A stretch of DNA of 64,000 nt from the NCBI RefSeq assembly GCF_017086405.1, contig NZ_CP070973.1:4806739-4870738 (forward strand), written 5' to 3'. Shown one piece after another: positions 9,005 through 18,452 of this stretch. Made by a program: the position numbers and the translations under genes. Each line of letters opens with the position of its first letter. Positions within the stretch are counted from its first letter, which is position 1. This DNA comes from Mycobacterium gordonae (lineage in GTDB: Bacteria; Actinomycetota; Actinomycetes; Mycobacteriales; Mycobacteriaceae). The notes under the pieces are model-generated. The model saw only the letters and a list, made by a program, of their open reading frames with translations. It did not search any database and was not told where the DNA came from.

Positions 9005-9537
9005 GGCTGGTCGAAAAACCTTGACTTGTCCAGCAGCCGGCGGTCCCGCTCGTGCTGCCGATCGTTGTGGTAGGCCTCGACCTGATCGGCCACCCACTCC
9101 TCGAGCAGCCGGTCCTGCAGAGCGAACATCTCCCGCTCTTCGTCGGGCTCGCCATGGTCGTAGCCGAGCAGATGCAGCACGCCGTGGATGGTGAGCAGCG
9201 CCAGTTCGTGTCCGAGGCTGTGGCCCGCCGCCGCGGCCTGTTCGGCAGCGAATTCCGGACACAGCACGATGTCGCCCAGCATGGCCGGGCCTGGCTCGGG
9301 CGCATCGGGACGACCGCCCGGCTCGAGTTCATCCATCGGGAAGCTCATCACGTCCGTCGGCCCGGGCAGGTCCATCCAGCGCATGTGCAGATCGGCCATG
9401 GCAGCAATGTCCAACAGCACCATCGACAGCTCGGCGGCCGGGTTGACATCCATTCGGTTGATGACGAATTTCGCGACGCTGACCAGTTCGGTTTCGGAGA
9501 CGTCGATGCCCGACTCGTTGGATACCTCGATACTCAT
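9001..9537 (-). CDS. ybeY: Endoribonuclease YbeY
   Basis: 178 residues. Single-strand endoribonuclease involved in 16S rRNA 3' processing and ribosome quality control. The zinc-binding signature HGVLHLLGYDH follows HELALLTI. ATG at 9537 (MSIEVSNESGIDVSE) matches the M. tuberculosis Rv2367c N-terminus; five extra in-frame residues upstream are unlikely. Lies 18 bp downstream of phoH1 and overlaps the next gene by 4 bp. Confidence 0.96.
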   Translation of the reverse strand: MSIEVSNESGIDVSETELVSVAKFVINRMDVNPAAELSMVLLDIAAMADLHMRWMDLPGPTDVMSFPMDELEPGGRPDAPEPGPAMLGDIVLCPEFAAEQAAAAGHSLGHELALLTIHGVLHLLGYDHGEPDEEREMFALQDRLLEEWVADQVEAYHNDRQHERDRRLLDKSRFFDQP

Positions 9538-9555
9538 AACGCGCTCACGCACTCA

Positions 9556-10614
9556 TCATCGACGATTGCGACTGCCCGACGCCCGCCGAGCCGCCCGGTT
9601 CAGACCGGAGCCGGGCTCCTCGTATCGCGCATAGGCATCGACGATCTCCGACACCAGCCGGTGACGGACGACGTCCTGGCTGGTCAACTCGGAGATCTGG
9701 ATGTCCTCGATGTCCTCGAGGATGTCGACCGCCGCGCGCAGACCGGACTGTGCACCGCCGGGTAGGTCGATCTGGGTGACGTCGCCGGTGATCACCATCT
9801 TGGAGCCGAAGCCCAACCGCGTCAGGAACATCTTCATCTGTTCGGCGGTGGTGTTCTGCGCCTCGTCGAGCACGATGAAGGCGTCATTGAGCGAACGGCC
9901 CCTCATGTATGCCAGCGGGGCCACCTCGATGACCCCAGCCGACATCAACTTCGGGATCAACTCGGGGTCCATCATGTCGTAGAGCGCGTCGTAGAGGGGC
10001 CGCAGATAAGGGTCGATCTTCTCGCTCAGTGTGCCTGGCAGAAAGCCAAGGCGCTCACCGGCTTCCACCGCGGGGCGGGTCAAGATGATGCGGGTGACCT
10101 GCTTGGTCTGCAGCGCGTGCACGGCCTTGGCCATGGCCAGGTACGTCTTGCCGGTACCGGCCGGGCCGATTCCGAACACGATCGTGTTGGCGTCGATCGC
10201 ATCGACGTAGCGCTTCTGGTTGAGCGTCTTGGGCCGGATGGTCTTTCCGCGCCGCGACAAGATGTCGAGCGTGAGCACCTCAGCCGGCGACTCGTTGCCG
10301 GTGCCGACCAGCATGGCCACGCTGTGCCGCACCACTTCTGGCGTCAGCGCCTGGCCCCGCGACACGATCGCCACGAGTTCGGAGACGGCGCGTTCGGCCA
10401 GTGCCACCTCGGCCGGCTCACCGGACATGTTGACGGTGTTGCCGCGCACATGCAGTTTGGCTTTGAGGGCGCGTTCGAGCGCGCGCAGATTCTCATCGGC
10501 CCTACCTAGCAGGCCCACCACGAGGTCGGGCGGAACATCGATGCTGCTGCGAACTTGGGCGTCGGCCGGCCTGGCTACACCAGCATCAGCGGCGCGGGAC
10601 TCGCGGGGCGTCAC
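9556..10614 (-). CDS. phoH1: PhoH-like ATPase PhoH1
   Basis: 352 residues. Walker A GIGPAGTGKTYLAMA and Walker B FIVLDEAQNT with the conserved TRPAVEAGERLGFLPG motif define the PhoH family. An N-terminal KH-like segment (VGLLGRADENLRALER) precedes the ATPase. The exact role is unclear; the genomic coupling with ybeY and era suggests RNA metabolism. GTG at 10614 starts the operon; the broken TetR gene lies upstream. Confidence 0.95.
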   Translation of the reverse strand: MTPRESRAADAGVARPADAQVRSSIDVPPDLVVGLLGRADENLRALERALKAKLHVRGNTVNMSGEPAEVALAERAVSELVAIVSRGQALTPEVVRHSVAMLVGTGNESPAEVLTLDILSRRGKTIRPKTLNQKRYVDAIDANTIVFGIGPAGTGKTYLAMAKAVHALQTKQVTRIILTRPAVEAGERLGFLPGTLSEKIDPYLRPLYDALYDMMDPELIPKLMSAGVIEVAPLAYMRGRSLNDAFIVLDEAQNTTAEQMKMFLTRLGFGSKMVITGDVTQIDLPGGAQSGLRAAVDILEDIEDIQISELTSQDVVRHRLVSEIVDAYARYEEPGSGLNRAARRASGSRNRR

Positions 10615-10667
10615 GTGGTTTCTGCTGCCTGCTTTCTGGCGTATAGGGCTTTTCGGGAACGACGGCC

Positions 10668-11250
10668 TCAGTCTACCGCCGTCCAGTTATCGGTTCCCAG
10701 CGATTTGACGCCGGCCAGCAAGATAGACAGACCGCGCTCGAAATCGGCACCCGCCGTCGATTGCTTGCTGACCTGCGCCAAAGCGGCGATGTGCGGGTGT
10801 TCGGCACCGGCCAGCGCGCCTATCCGCGCCGCTACCGCGGTTTGCTCCCGATCGCGCTCGGCGCCGGCGAGCGGACCGCCGGTTCAGCCTGCGCGCTGCC
10901 CATGACAAGACCCAGCACCGCCCGGAAGGCGGCCAGCAGGTCGCCGGCGGCAAGCCCCGCGCACCGCAGGGCGGCGATCAACCGGTCTGCGGCCGCGTAG
11001 CTCGAAGCCGACACCGTACGACGCGTGAGCACCAGGGGCACAGCGTTGGGTTGCCGTCACACCGTCTGCCAGATCGCCATCACGATCGCATGCACGTCGG
11101 TACACCAATCATCGTTCGGGGCAGGAAGTTTCACCTCGCTGATGACCGCTTCGGCGATTAATTGCTCGAGTTCGCCGCGATCCCTGACGTAGTTGTAGAG
11201 CGTCATCGGGCCGGTGCCCAGGGCGGCCGTGACCGACCCACATCGACCCG
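10668..11250 (-). pseudogene. Frameshifted TetR-family regulator
   Basis: On the complement, three pieces in different frames line up as one TetR-like protein: AALGTGPMTLYNYVRDRGEL (end of the helix-turn-helix) and DDWCTDVHAIVMAIWQTV near 11220-11058, then DRLIAALRCAGLAAGDLLAA and FRAVLGLVMGSAQAEP near 10990-10880, then ERDREQTAVAARIGALAGAE through GLSILLAGVKSLGTDNW, ending at a stop at 10668. At least two frame changes are needed. The DNA-binding N-terminal half is not recognisable upstream of about 11250. The gene is therefore dead; its target is unknown. Confidence 0.75.
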
Positions 11251-11659
11251 TCCGCCACCGCTGTCGCGGTAGCGGAGACCGGTGATGGTGACGACGAGGG
11301 CGGTGTCCGTCACCGTCTGCGCGACGGCGGTATTGAATTCTTCGTCGTTGACGAAACGATCTCGGCCTCGGCGAGCACAACCGGGCTGTTGGGAGTGTCG
11401 GTCGCCCGGACATGTTCAGACCGGGTCATGATTGCCCGGTGGGCCGTAGGACCTTAGCCATAATGATTGTCGTCACCGGTCCAGTCGAGTTCGTGCAGTG
11501 CCGCGAAGAGCATTGGCGCGGGTGTGCTGGTGCCGATGCTTGGCGGCGTTGACGAGATCAAAGCTGTCGTCAGCCGACATGCTTCGTCTTCCTTGCATTC
11601 TGCAATCAAGAACAGTCGTTTCCGCCGTCGTCGACCGGAGGCAGTCCACCGATCGATAC
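11251..11659. other. Intergenic stretch, no supported gene
   Basis: About 400 bp between the TetR relic and the end of the PE_PGRS gene. Open frames of 70-76 residues exist on both strands near 11467-11697, but none has a recognisable motif. A protein-like run (VNDEEFNTAVAQTVTDTALV) on the complement near 11350-11290 might be another relic. I see no terminator or promoter I would defend. Confidence 0.4.
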
Positions 11660-13567
11660 TTAGCTGGATCGACCAGCGCTGCCATTCGCCCCGTTAATGA
11701 CGCTCAGGCCGCCGCCGCCGCCTTGACCATTTTGTCCGCCGACGCCTCCGCTGTTCCGAAATGCATCGTTGCCTGCGCCCGCGCCGCCGCCCCCACCCTC
11801 AACACCATCGAGGCCATCGGCACCGTTACGACCGGGGCTGTTGGTGGCGGCGCCGCCTCCGCCGCCACCGCCGACGCCGCCATCATCGAAACGGTTAGCG
11901 CCAGAGCCTCCCGCGCCACCGAATCCCTGCTGCGAAACAGAATTGGACGCTGCGCCGCCACTGCCGCCGTCGCCGGCGCCACCTTCAGTCGATGCGGCTG
12001 CACCGCCACCCCCGCCGCCCCCGCCGAGAGCACCGGGACCCACCGCGGTACCGCCACCGCCGCCACCGCCCCCAGCGCCGCCTGATCCGCCGATCGCGGC
12101 AGAAGCATGAGCACCTGCGCCACCATTACCACCGCCACCACCTGATCCGCTGGCTGAAATAGGCCCAGTCGTAAATGCGGTGCCGCCAGCACCCCCACCG
12201 CCCCCGGCCCCGCCGGTCCCGCCGGTCCCGCCCTTGCCGTTGCCAGTGCCGGCATCGCCACCGCTCCCGCCGGCTCCTCCACCACCACCACCGCCACCGG
12301 AAACGATGTCACCGGATGTCGCACTCGACGAGTTGGCGCCACCGTCGCCGCCGTTGGCGCCCTGTCCGCCGGACCCGCCGGTGCCGTTAGTCCCGCCTTG
12401 GGGGGTGCCGCCTCCGGCACCGCCGGAACCACCGTTGCCGCCGTGCCCGCCCTGACCGCCGATGCTGTCAGCGATTCCGTTGCCGGGACTGCCGGCGCCG
12501 CCGACACCACCGGTGCCGCCGGTGCCACCGGTGCCGCCGATTCCCGAGACTCCGGCGCTGCTGCCGCTTCCTCCGCCACCAGCGTCGCCGCCGATGCCGC
12601 CCACGCCGCCTGGTCCGCCGTCGCCCCCGTCGAGATGATCCGCGGTACCTGCCAAACCGGTCCCGCCGCTTCCGCCATGACCGCCTGCGCCTCCATTGCC
12701 ACCGGCGCCACCTGAGCCGAGCAGTCCCAGAGCGGCACCGCCGGCTCCACCAGCACCCCCCGCCCCGCCAGGAGCCCCAGCGCTGCCGCTGCCTGCCACG
12801 CCGGCGCCGCCGGCTCCACCTATTCCTCCGACCCCGCCGGCCCCGCCGGCCCACCCCACTAGTGCGTGGGCGCGGCCCCCGGCACCACCTGCGCCGCCCA
12901 CCCCACCAGCAACGCCGACTCCGCCGGCCGCACCCATGCCGCCGGCGCCGCCCGCTCCGCCAAAGCCACCCTGCAGCCCACCGCCGCCACCGACTCCACC
13001 AGCACCCCCAGCCCCACCAGGAATGATCGCGTTACCGCCGGCGCCACCGCGCCCGCCGTTTCCGAACAAACCTGCATCACCGCCTGGACCACCGGGCTTA
13101 CCCGGCGCCCCGGAACCTCCGTTACCCCCATTGCCGACCAAGATCCCGCCGGGTCCGCCAGCCTGCCCGGTCCCCGGTGCCCCGTTGGTGCCATTGCCGA
13201 TCAGCGGGCGCGCCAACAAAATCTGGGTAGGGGCATTGATTACATCGAGAATGTTGGCTTGTAGCGTCTGTAGCGGAACGATATTCGCGGCCTCGGCTGC
13301 CGCATAGACTCTTGCCGTTCCGCTCAGCATCTCAACGAAACGCCGATGGAACAGCATCGCTTGCGCGCTAAGCGCATGATACTGCTGCCCGTATGCGACC
13401 AGCGCGCTGGAGATCGCCGCCGAGACCTCGTCTTGTGCGGCGACGGCGATTTGTGTTGTCGAGTTCGTCGCCACAGCATTTGCGGCTCTGATCGTCGATT
13501 CGATCCCGGTCAAACTCTCGGAAGCGCTCGTCAACACGTCAATTTCGGCGACCACAAACGATGACAT
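11660..13567 (-). CDS. PE_PGRS family protein
   Basis: 635 residues. PE domain at residues 1-95 (MSSFVVAEIDVLTSASESLT), a linker INAPTQILLARPLIGNG, then about 500 residues of Gly-Gly-Ala/Gly-Gly-Asn PGRS repeats to the end, with no separate C-terminal domain. GGAG lies just upstream of ATG 13567. It occupies the same place between phoH1 and rsmE where M. tuberculosis carries PE_PGRS40, but is much longer. PE_PGRS proteins are ESX-5-exported cell-surface proteins. The low-complexity DNA generates long antisense frames that are not genes. Confidence 0.93.
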   Translation of the reverse strand: MSSFVVAEIDVLTSASESLTGIESTIRAANAVATNSTTQIAVAAQDEVSAAISSALVAYGQQYHALSAQAMLFHRRFVEMLSGTARVYAAAEAANIVPLQTLQANILDVINAPTQILLARPLIGNGTNGAPGTGQAGGPGGILVGNGGNGGSGAPGKPGGPGGDAGLFGNGGRGGAGGNAIIPGGAGGAGGVGGGGGLQGGFGGAGGAGGMGAAGGVGVAGGVGGAGGAGGRAHALVGWAGGAGGVGGIGGAGGAGVAGSGSAGAPGGAGGAGGAGGAALGLLGSGGAGGNGGAGGHGGSGGTGLAGTADHLDGGDGGPGGVGGIGGDAGGGGSGSSAGVSGIGGTGGTGGTGGVGGAGSPGNGIADSIGGQGGHGGNGGSGGAGGGTPQGGTNGTGGSGGQGANGGDGGANSSSATSGDIVSGGGGGGGGAGGSGGDAGTGNGKGGTGGTGGAGGGGGAGGTAFTTGPISASGSGGGGGNGGAGAHASAAIGGSGGAGGGGGGGGTAVGPGALGGGGGGGGAAASTEGGAGDGGSGGAASNSVSQQGFGGAGGSGANRFDDGGVGGGGGGGAATNSPGRNGADGLDGVEGGGGGAGAGNDAFRNSGGVGGQNGQGGGGGLSVINGANGSAGRSS

Positions 13568-14300
13568 AGTGGACTCCGATCGTCAGGATATCCAGTCTCA
13601 GAATGGTTAAAGATTGTACGCCTATTCGTTTGTTCGCAAGATGCTCAAGAGTCTGCGGTTTTAGCAAGACAGGCGGTTTCACCGTTCGAGCAGGAGGTAG
13701 CGGAGGCCTAGTACTGGTCTGGAATCGGAGCCAGCTGTCGTAGTGACGACATCTTGGCTGCGGCGCATTTCGTGCTGATCCTGGGCCCCAACCACTTGAC
13801 GAGACGCATCGCCGGTTGCGGCGTCACGATCAACACGCTCGCCACTGCCGTCGGTCCGTCCTAGACGCCCGAAGATCGATGGTCGTTCCGCTGGCAACGA
13901 CGGTGGCGGCAGCGCGTGCGGTCTGCCCATTGGTGCGGGCAAGCAGTTGACGGTGACGATGGTGGGCGTGCACACGGTCGGCGAGGCGTCGCAGCGCGGA
14001 CAGCGGGGTTGGGGGTGGCGGCGCCGCAGCGTCCATTCCGGATCAAGGTCGCGTGGTTCAGGCAGCGCCCGAGTCAGCTGGTCGACCGGACACCCGAGGG
14101 CGAGTGCCGAATCCGTTCGTACCGGCGGCCGCACGGGCTCGCGGACTGACGCTGCGTGCCACCGATACGGAGTGGATTCACGACGACGGCGCCCGGACGG
14201 TCTGTGTAGACCGCGTGGCGCTGCCGTCGGTGCTCGCCGGGCGCTGGCGGGCGCTGGACCTCCTGAGTGGTGACGGTGTCGAGGTGTTGCGTACCGGATC
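13568..14300. other. Intergenic stretch with possible decayed coding DNA
   Basis: About 730 bp. The first 110 bases upstream of the PE_PGRS start are AT-richer than their surroundings and probably hold its promoter. The rest has overlapping short frames on both strands and no recognisable family. A plus-strand run (WIHDDGARTVCVDRVALPSV followed by LAGRWRALDLLSGDGVEVLR, about 14170-14290) reads like protein but has no supported start and would run into the neighbouring minus-strand gene; it may be a relic. Confidence 0.4.
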
Positions 14301-14825
14301 TCAGCGCCCTAGCAACGTATTGGAGGGCAAATTCCGGTCGAGCACCTTGTGCGCCTGCGCCGCTCCGGTGACCGGAAGTGACGACTCGTCCAAAAGGCCG
14401 ATCTGCACCAGCAGCGACGCCTGGTCCCAATAGATCCGTTCGTATGCCACCTGTGACCCCTCGAAGCCCATCACCACCACCAGCGGAAGCTGGACCGGGC
14501 GGCCGGTGGGCGCCACGCCGGGGAGAAAAGTCGGCATCGCGATGTCGTGGGTGAACGAGATGACCATCTCCTCGACCACCCGGTCGGCGCCGACGGTGCG
14601 GGAGACGGGCGTGATGGTGGTGTCGTCGGGCCAGTGGCCGATGAAATACCGGCCGTAGAAGTCGGCCACGGCGGCGGCGCCCACCCCGCCCATCATGGTG
14701 GGCACGTGGTTGACGGACGGGTCTGCCGTCATCGTGGCCATGGTCGCCTGCACGTCTTTGCTGACGAACTCGCCGGCCACATGCTCATCGAAGATCGCGC
14801 TCAGATCGTCTGCGGCGCTAGTCAT
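14301..14825 (-). CDS. SnoaL/NTF2-like protein
   Basis: About 174 residues with the layout of a SnoaL/NTF2-like alpha+beta fold: an N-terminal helix with FDEHVAGEFVSKDVQATMAT, then DPSVNHVPTMMGGVG, FYGRYFIGHWPDD, RVVEEMVISFTHD and a C-terminal VAYERIYWDQASLLVQIGLL. Related proteins are ester cyclases or small-molecule isomerases; the substrate here is unknown. ATG 14825 has GAAGGA upstream and overlaps the end of rsmE by 8 bp, so translation is probably coupled to rsmE. Confidence 0.8.
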   Translation of the reverse strand: MTSAADDLSAIFDEHVAGEFVSKDVQATMATMTADPSVNHVPTMMGGVGAAAVADFYGRYFIGHWPDDTTITPVSRTVGADRVVEEMVISFTHDIAMPTFLPGVAPTGRPVQLPLVVVMGFEGSQVAYERIYWDQASLLVQIGLLDESSLPVTGAAQAHKVLDRNLPSNTLLGR

Positions 14826-15600
14826 GTCCGGTTCCTTCGTCATCGAGCGGTGGTGCATCCCAGCGCGACGTCAGCACCCCCAGCGCACCCAACGCCACCG
14901 CGGCCGCGGTGGACGTGCGTAACACCGTGGGCCCCAGTCGAACCGTGACGGCGCCGGCGCCGGTCAGCGCCGCGATCTCGTCCGGCGCGATTCCGCCCTC
15001 GGGTCCGACCACCAGTGTCAGCGAGTTCGCCTGTGCCACGGCGACATCGGCGATGCGATCGGTCGCCGACTCGTGCAGCGCCAACACCGCGCCCCCGGCA
15101 GCGACCTCGGCACGTACCCGCGCGGTCAGCGCTTTGGTGGACAGCACCCCGTCGACCGTCGGAATGTGCGCCCGACGGGACTGCCGCGCGGCCGAGCGCA
15201 CCACCGCTCGCCACCGGCGCAGGCCCTTGTCGGCGCGCGCGCCGTCCCACTGAGCGACACAGCGCGCCGCCTGCCAGGCCACGAAGGCGTCGGCACCGGC
15301 CTCGGTCGCCGACTCGATGGCGAGTTCAGACCGTTCGGACTTCGGCAGCGCTTGCACCACCGTCACCGGCGGTGTGCCGGGTTCGAGAGTCCAGCGGCTC
15401 TGGACGCGGGCCCGAAGTCCCTCCCGCCCAGCGTGTTCCACCAAACAACGGGCCAGCCCACCGGCGCCGTCGCCGAGCACCAACGCTTCGCCGGGACGGA
15501 TCCGCCGCACGGTGGCCGCGTGGAAACCTTCGTCGCCGTCCACGACGGCCAGTGCGCCGACGTCGGGCAGCTCATCGAGGTAGAACAGCGTGGCCACCAT
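14818..15600 (-). CDS. rsmE: 16S rRNA m3U1498 methyltransferase RsmE
   Basis: 260 residues. SPOUT methyltransferase that modifies U1498 of 16S rRNA with SAM. The knot region shows LVVGPEGGIAPDEI and RLGPTVLRTSTAA, which bind SAM in this family; the N-terminus (HAATVRRIRPGEALVLGDG) is the PUA-like RNA-binding domain. Equivalent to M. tuberculosis Rv2372c. Follows dnaJ2 by 15 bp in the same operon. Confidence 0.95.
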   Translation of the reverse strand: MVATLFYLDELPDVGALAVVDGDEGFHAATVRRIRPGEALVLGDGAGGLARCLVEHAGREGLRARVQSRWTLEPGTPPVTVVQALPKSERSELAIESATEAGADAFVAWQAARCVAQWDGARADKGLRRWRAVVRSAARQSRRAHIPTVDGVLSTKALTARVRAEVAAGGAVLALHESATDRIADVAVAQANSLTLVVGPEGGIAPDEIAALTGAGAVTVRLGPTVLRTSTAAAVALGALGVLTSRWDAPPLDDEGTGHD

Positions 15601-15615
15601 GTGAGCCGGGAAAGG

Positions 15616-16767
15616 TCAGCGTCCGGTGAAGGTTTCGCGCAGGCGGCTGAACAGTCCGCCGTTGTTGGCGTGCGACGAACGGACCTCGGCCACGTCACGG
15701 TTGCGGCGGTTCTTCAGCTCCCGCAGCAGTTCGGTGTCGTGGTGGTCCAGCCTGGTGGGAACCACCACCTCGACGTGGACGTGCAGATCACCGCGAGTGC
15801 TGGACCGCAGCTGCGGCATCCCGCGGCCGCGCAGCGTGATCACCGCGCCCGGCTGGGTGCCGGGCGGAATCACGATCTCGCTGGTTCCGTCCAGGATGGC
15901 GTCCAGGCTGACGCTGACGCCCAGTGCGGCGTCGACCATCGGCACCGACACCGTGCAGTGCAGGTCGTCACCCTCTCGGGCGAAGATGTCGTGGGCCTGC
16001 TCGTGCACTTCGACGTACAGGTCGCCGGCCGGTCCGCCGCCGGGACCTACCTCACCCTGTGCGGCAAGCCTGACCCGCATTCCCTCCGCGACCCCGGCCG
16101 GAATCTTGACGGTGATGTCCCGGCGCGCGCGCACCCGGCCGTCGCCCATGCACTGATAGCACGGATCGGGGATGACCACGCCCACACCACGGCAGGTCGG
16201 GCACGGCCGCGACGTCAGCATCTGGCCCAGCAGCGAACGCTGGACGGTCTGCACCTCGCCGCGTCCGGCACAGGTGTCGCAGGGAACGGGGGCGGAATCG
16301 CCGTTGGTGCCCTTGCCCTGGCACCGGTCGCACAACACTGCGGTGTCCACGGTGACCTGCTTGGTGACGCCAGTCGCGCACTCCTCCAGGTCCAGGCGCA
16401 TGCGCAGCAAGGAGTCCGAACCCGGCCGCACCCGCCCGATCGGACCACGGCCCGCGCCGCCGCCGAAACCGCCACCGCCGCCGAAGAACGCCTCGAAGAC
16501 GTCACCCAGGCCGCCGAAACCACCGAATCCGCCCCCGGCGGCACCGGCGTTCTCCAGCGGATCGCCGCCGAGGTCGACGATGCGGCGCTTCTCCGGATCG
16601 CTGAGCACCTCGTAGGCGACGCTGATGTCCTTGAACCGCGCCTGCGCTTCCTCGTCGGGATTGACGTCGGGGTGCAGTTCGCGCGCCAGCTTGCGGTAGG
16701 CGCGTTTGATCTCCGCGTCGTTAGCGCCCTTGCTGACGCCGAGTAGCCCGTAGTAATCGCGTGCCAC
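15616..16767 (-). CDS. dnaJ2: Chaperone DnaJ2
   Basis: 383 residues. J domain at residues 1-70 with the HPD tripeptide (RELHPDVNPD), a Gly/Phe-rich segment near 75-110, four CxxCxGxG zinc motifs (CDRCQGKG, CDTCAGRG, CPTCRGVG, CYQCMGDG) and the C-terminal substrate-binding domain. Co-chaperone of DnaK. Lies 71 bp downstream of hrcA, as in M. tuberculosis Rv2374c-Rv2373c. Confidence 0.96.
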   Translation of the reverse strand: MARDYYGLLGVSKGANDAEIKRAYRKLARELHPDVNPDEEAQARFKDISVAYEVLSDPEKRRIVDLGGDPLENAGAAGGGFGGFGGLGDVFEAFFGGGGGFGGGAGRGPIGRVRPGSDSLLRMRLDLEECATGVTKQVTVDTAVLCDRCQGKGTNGDSAPVPCDTCAGRGEVQTVQRSLLGQMLTSRPCPTCRGVGVVIPDPCYQCMGDGRVRARRDITVKIPAGVAEGMRVRLAAQGEVGPGGGPAGDLYVEVHEQAHDIFAREGDDLHCTVSVPMVDAALGVSVSLDAILDGTSEIVIPPGTQPGAVITLRGRGMPQLRSSTRGDLHVHVEVVVPTRLDHHDTELLRELKNRRNRDVAEVRSSHANNGGLFSRLRETFTGR

Positions 16768-16838
16768 GATTCGCCTTTCTAGGCTGGTTGTGGCCGCCAG
16801 TCAGGCGGCCATCCAGAAAATCTGTGCAGGGTGCGCGC

Positions 16839-17870
16839 TCATCGAGCACCCAGAACTTCGCCGATATACATAGCAACCGCGGCAACACTGGCCATAGTTC
16901 CCGGATAGTCCATGCGGGTGGGCCCCAACACACCCATACCGCCGTAGACGGTGTCGTGGGTGCCGTAAGCGGTCGACACCATCGAGGTGCCGGCCATCTG
17001 CTCGGCCTCCGTCTCCTGGCCGATGCGCACCGTGACCTTGCCCGCTTCCTGCTGGGCCGCCAGCAACCGCAACACCACCACCTGCTCCTCGAGCGCCTCC
17101 AGGATGGAGCGCAGCGAGCCGCCGAAATCAGCGGCATTGCGGGTCAGGTTGGCGGTGCCGCCCAACAGCAGGCGCTCCTCGGTGTGCTCGACCAGCGATT
17201 CCAGCAGCACCGTGGCCGAACGACCGACGGCGTCGCCTAGCCCGTCCCCGCCGTGCAGGCGCCCGGCGAGATCGGCCACCGCGATCGAGGCAGCGGAGAG
17301 GCGCTTGCCCACCAGGGCCTGACCGAGCATCTCCCGCAGTTGTGAGAGCTGATGGTCCTCGATGACGTCGCCGAGCTCGACGATGCGCTGATCCACCCGG
17401 CCGGAGTCGGTGATAACTACCATCAACAACCGGGCGGGGGTCAGGGCTATCACTTCCAGGTGGCGGACCGTCGAGGTGGACAGCGTCGGGTACTGCACGA
17501 CGGCGACCTGGCGGGTCAGCTGCGCCAGTAGCCGCACCGCACGGCGCAGCACGTCGTCGAGGTCGACGCCGGACTCCAGAAAGCCCTGAATCGCGCGTCG
17601 CTCCGCCGACGACAGCGGTTTGACGTCGTCGAGGCGGTCGACGAACTCCCGGTATCCCTTCTCCGTGGGAACCCGGCCGGAGCTGGTGTGCGGCTGAGTG
17701 ATGTAGCCCTCGGCCTCCAGCACCGCCATGTCGTTGCGGATGGTCGCGCTGGATACGCCCAGGTTGTGCCGCTCAACCAGCGACTTCGACCCGATCGGTT
17801 CGTGAGTGGAGACGAAGTCGGCGACGATGGCATGCAACACCTGGAAGCGACGCTCATCAGCGCTACCCAT
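16839..17870 (-). CDS. hrcA: Heat-inducible transcription repressor HrcA
   Basis: 343 residues. N-terminal winged helix (FQVLHAIVADFVSTHEPIGS, GVSSATIRNDMAVLEAEGYI) and the HrcA GAF-like core. HrcA represses groE-type operons by binding CIRCE. I looked for a CIRCE inverted repeat in the bases upstream of this gene and did not find one, so autoregulation through CIRCE is not indicated here. First gene of hrcA-dnaJ2-rsmE-SnoaL. Confidence 0.95.
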   Translation of the reverse strand: MGSADERRFQVLHAIVADFVSTHEPIGSKSLVERHNLGVSSATIRNDMAVLEAEGYITQPHTSSGRVPTEKGYREFVDRLDDVKPLSSAERRAIQGFLESGVDLDDVLRRAVRLLAQLTRQVAVVQYPTLSTSTVRHLEVIALTPARLLMVVITDSGRVDQRIVELGDVIEDHQLSQLREMLGQALVGKRLSAASIAVADLAGRLHGGDGLGDAVGRSATVLLESLVEHTEERLLLGGTANLTRNAADFGGSLRSILEALEEQVVVLRLLAAQQEAGKVTVRIGQETEAEQMAGTSMVSTAYGTHDTVYGGMGVLGPTRMDYPGTMASVAAVAMYIGEVLGAR

Positions 17871-18047
17871 TGCCTATCACCCCCATCTGCGTTTGCCGGC
17901 CGTGTTCATTTTACGGTCTCAACCGGATCTGACCTGCCAACGGTTGATCGGAGGCTTAACCCCACTGCTCCGGCGCGGCAGCTAGCCTTTTCAGGTGGCC
18001 AGGACCAGGGGCGCGTCGAGCCGAAGCTCAGGCGAAAGCGACTATCA

Positions 18048-18356
18048 ATGATTTTCAAAGGCGTGCGTGACGGTAAGCCGTATCCAGAACACGGGCTGTC
18101 TTACCGGGACTGGTCTCAGATACCGCCGCAGCAGATCCGCCTCGACGAATTGGTCACCACCACGACGGTGCTGGCCCTGGACCGCCTGCTGTCGGAGGAT
18201 TCGACCTTCTACGGAGACCTTTTCCCGCATGCGGTGAAGTGGCACGGCGTCATCTACCTCGAGGACGGACTCCACCGGGCCGTGCGGGCGGCACTACGCA
18301 ATCGGGTGGTGCTGCATGCCCGCGTCTACGACATGGACATGGCGGCGCCCGGCTAG
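18048..18356 (+). CDS. Conserved hypothetical protein, Rv2375-like
   Basis: 102 residues, starting MIFKGVRDGKPYPEHGLSYR and containing LDELVTTTTVLALDRLLSED and LEDGLHRAVRAALRNRVVLH. From memory it is nearly identical to M. tuberculosis Rv2375 at the same position. No catalytic motif is visible and the function is not known. ATG 18048 is preferred over frames open further upstream; only a weak GGCGAAAG precedes it. Followed by a hairpin terminator. Confidence 0.85.
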   Translation: MIFKGVRDGKPYPEHGLSYRDWSQIPPQQIRLDELVTTTTVLALDRLLSEDSTFYGDLFPHAVKWHGVIYLEDGLHRAVRAALRNRVVLHARVYDMDMAAPG

Positions 18357-18394
18357 AACCGATCACGGTTGCGTGCCTGGATTGGTCGCTGCGC

Positions 18395-18443
18395 AGACGC
18401 AAAAGCACCCTCTTCGGGCCCCGACGAGGGTGCTTTTGCGTCT
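18395..18443. terminator. Bidirectional hairpin terminator
   Basis: A perfect 18-bp inverted repeat: AGACGCAAAAGCACCCTC at 18395-18412 and its exact complement at 18426-18443, with a 13-base loop. The stem contains AAAA/TTTT runs. It sits in the 96-bp gap between two convergent genes (Rv2375-like and mtb12), so it can terminate transcription from both sides. Confidence 0.85.
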
Positions 18444-18452
18444 GGTCGCGGG

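Noticed and set aside
11704..12819. 371-codon Ala-rich frame and several Pro-rich plus-strand frames within the PE_PGRS gene
   Set aside because: Out-of-frame and antisense readings of Gly-Gly-Ala repeats; low-complexity only.
11660..13200. Dense short repeats that could suggest a CRISPR array or satellite
   Set aside because: Repeats are degenerate, in codon phase and encode Gly-Gly-X; no fixed repeat-spacer length.
13679..14134. Minus-strand frame with CPRC-like cysteines, considered as a transposase zinc finger
   Set aside because: Only one CxxC pair, no DDE or other transposase motif, no inverted repeats at the edges.
15073..16746. 557-codon plus-strand frame across rsmE and dnaJ2
   Set aside because: Antisense to two well-supported genes, crosses their boundary and has no recognisable domain.
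17871..18047. CIRCE element upstream of hrcA
   Set aside because: No TTAGCACTC-N9-GAGTGCTAA-like inverted repeat seen.
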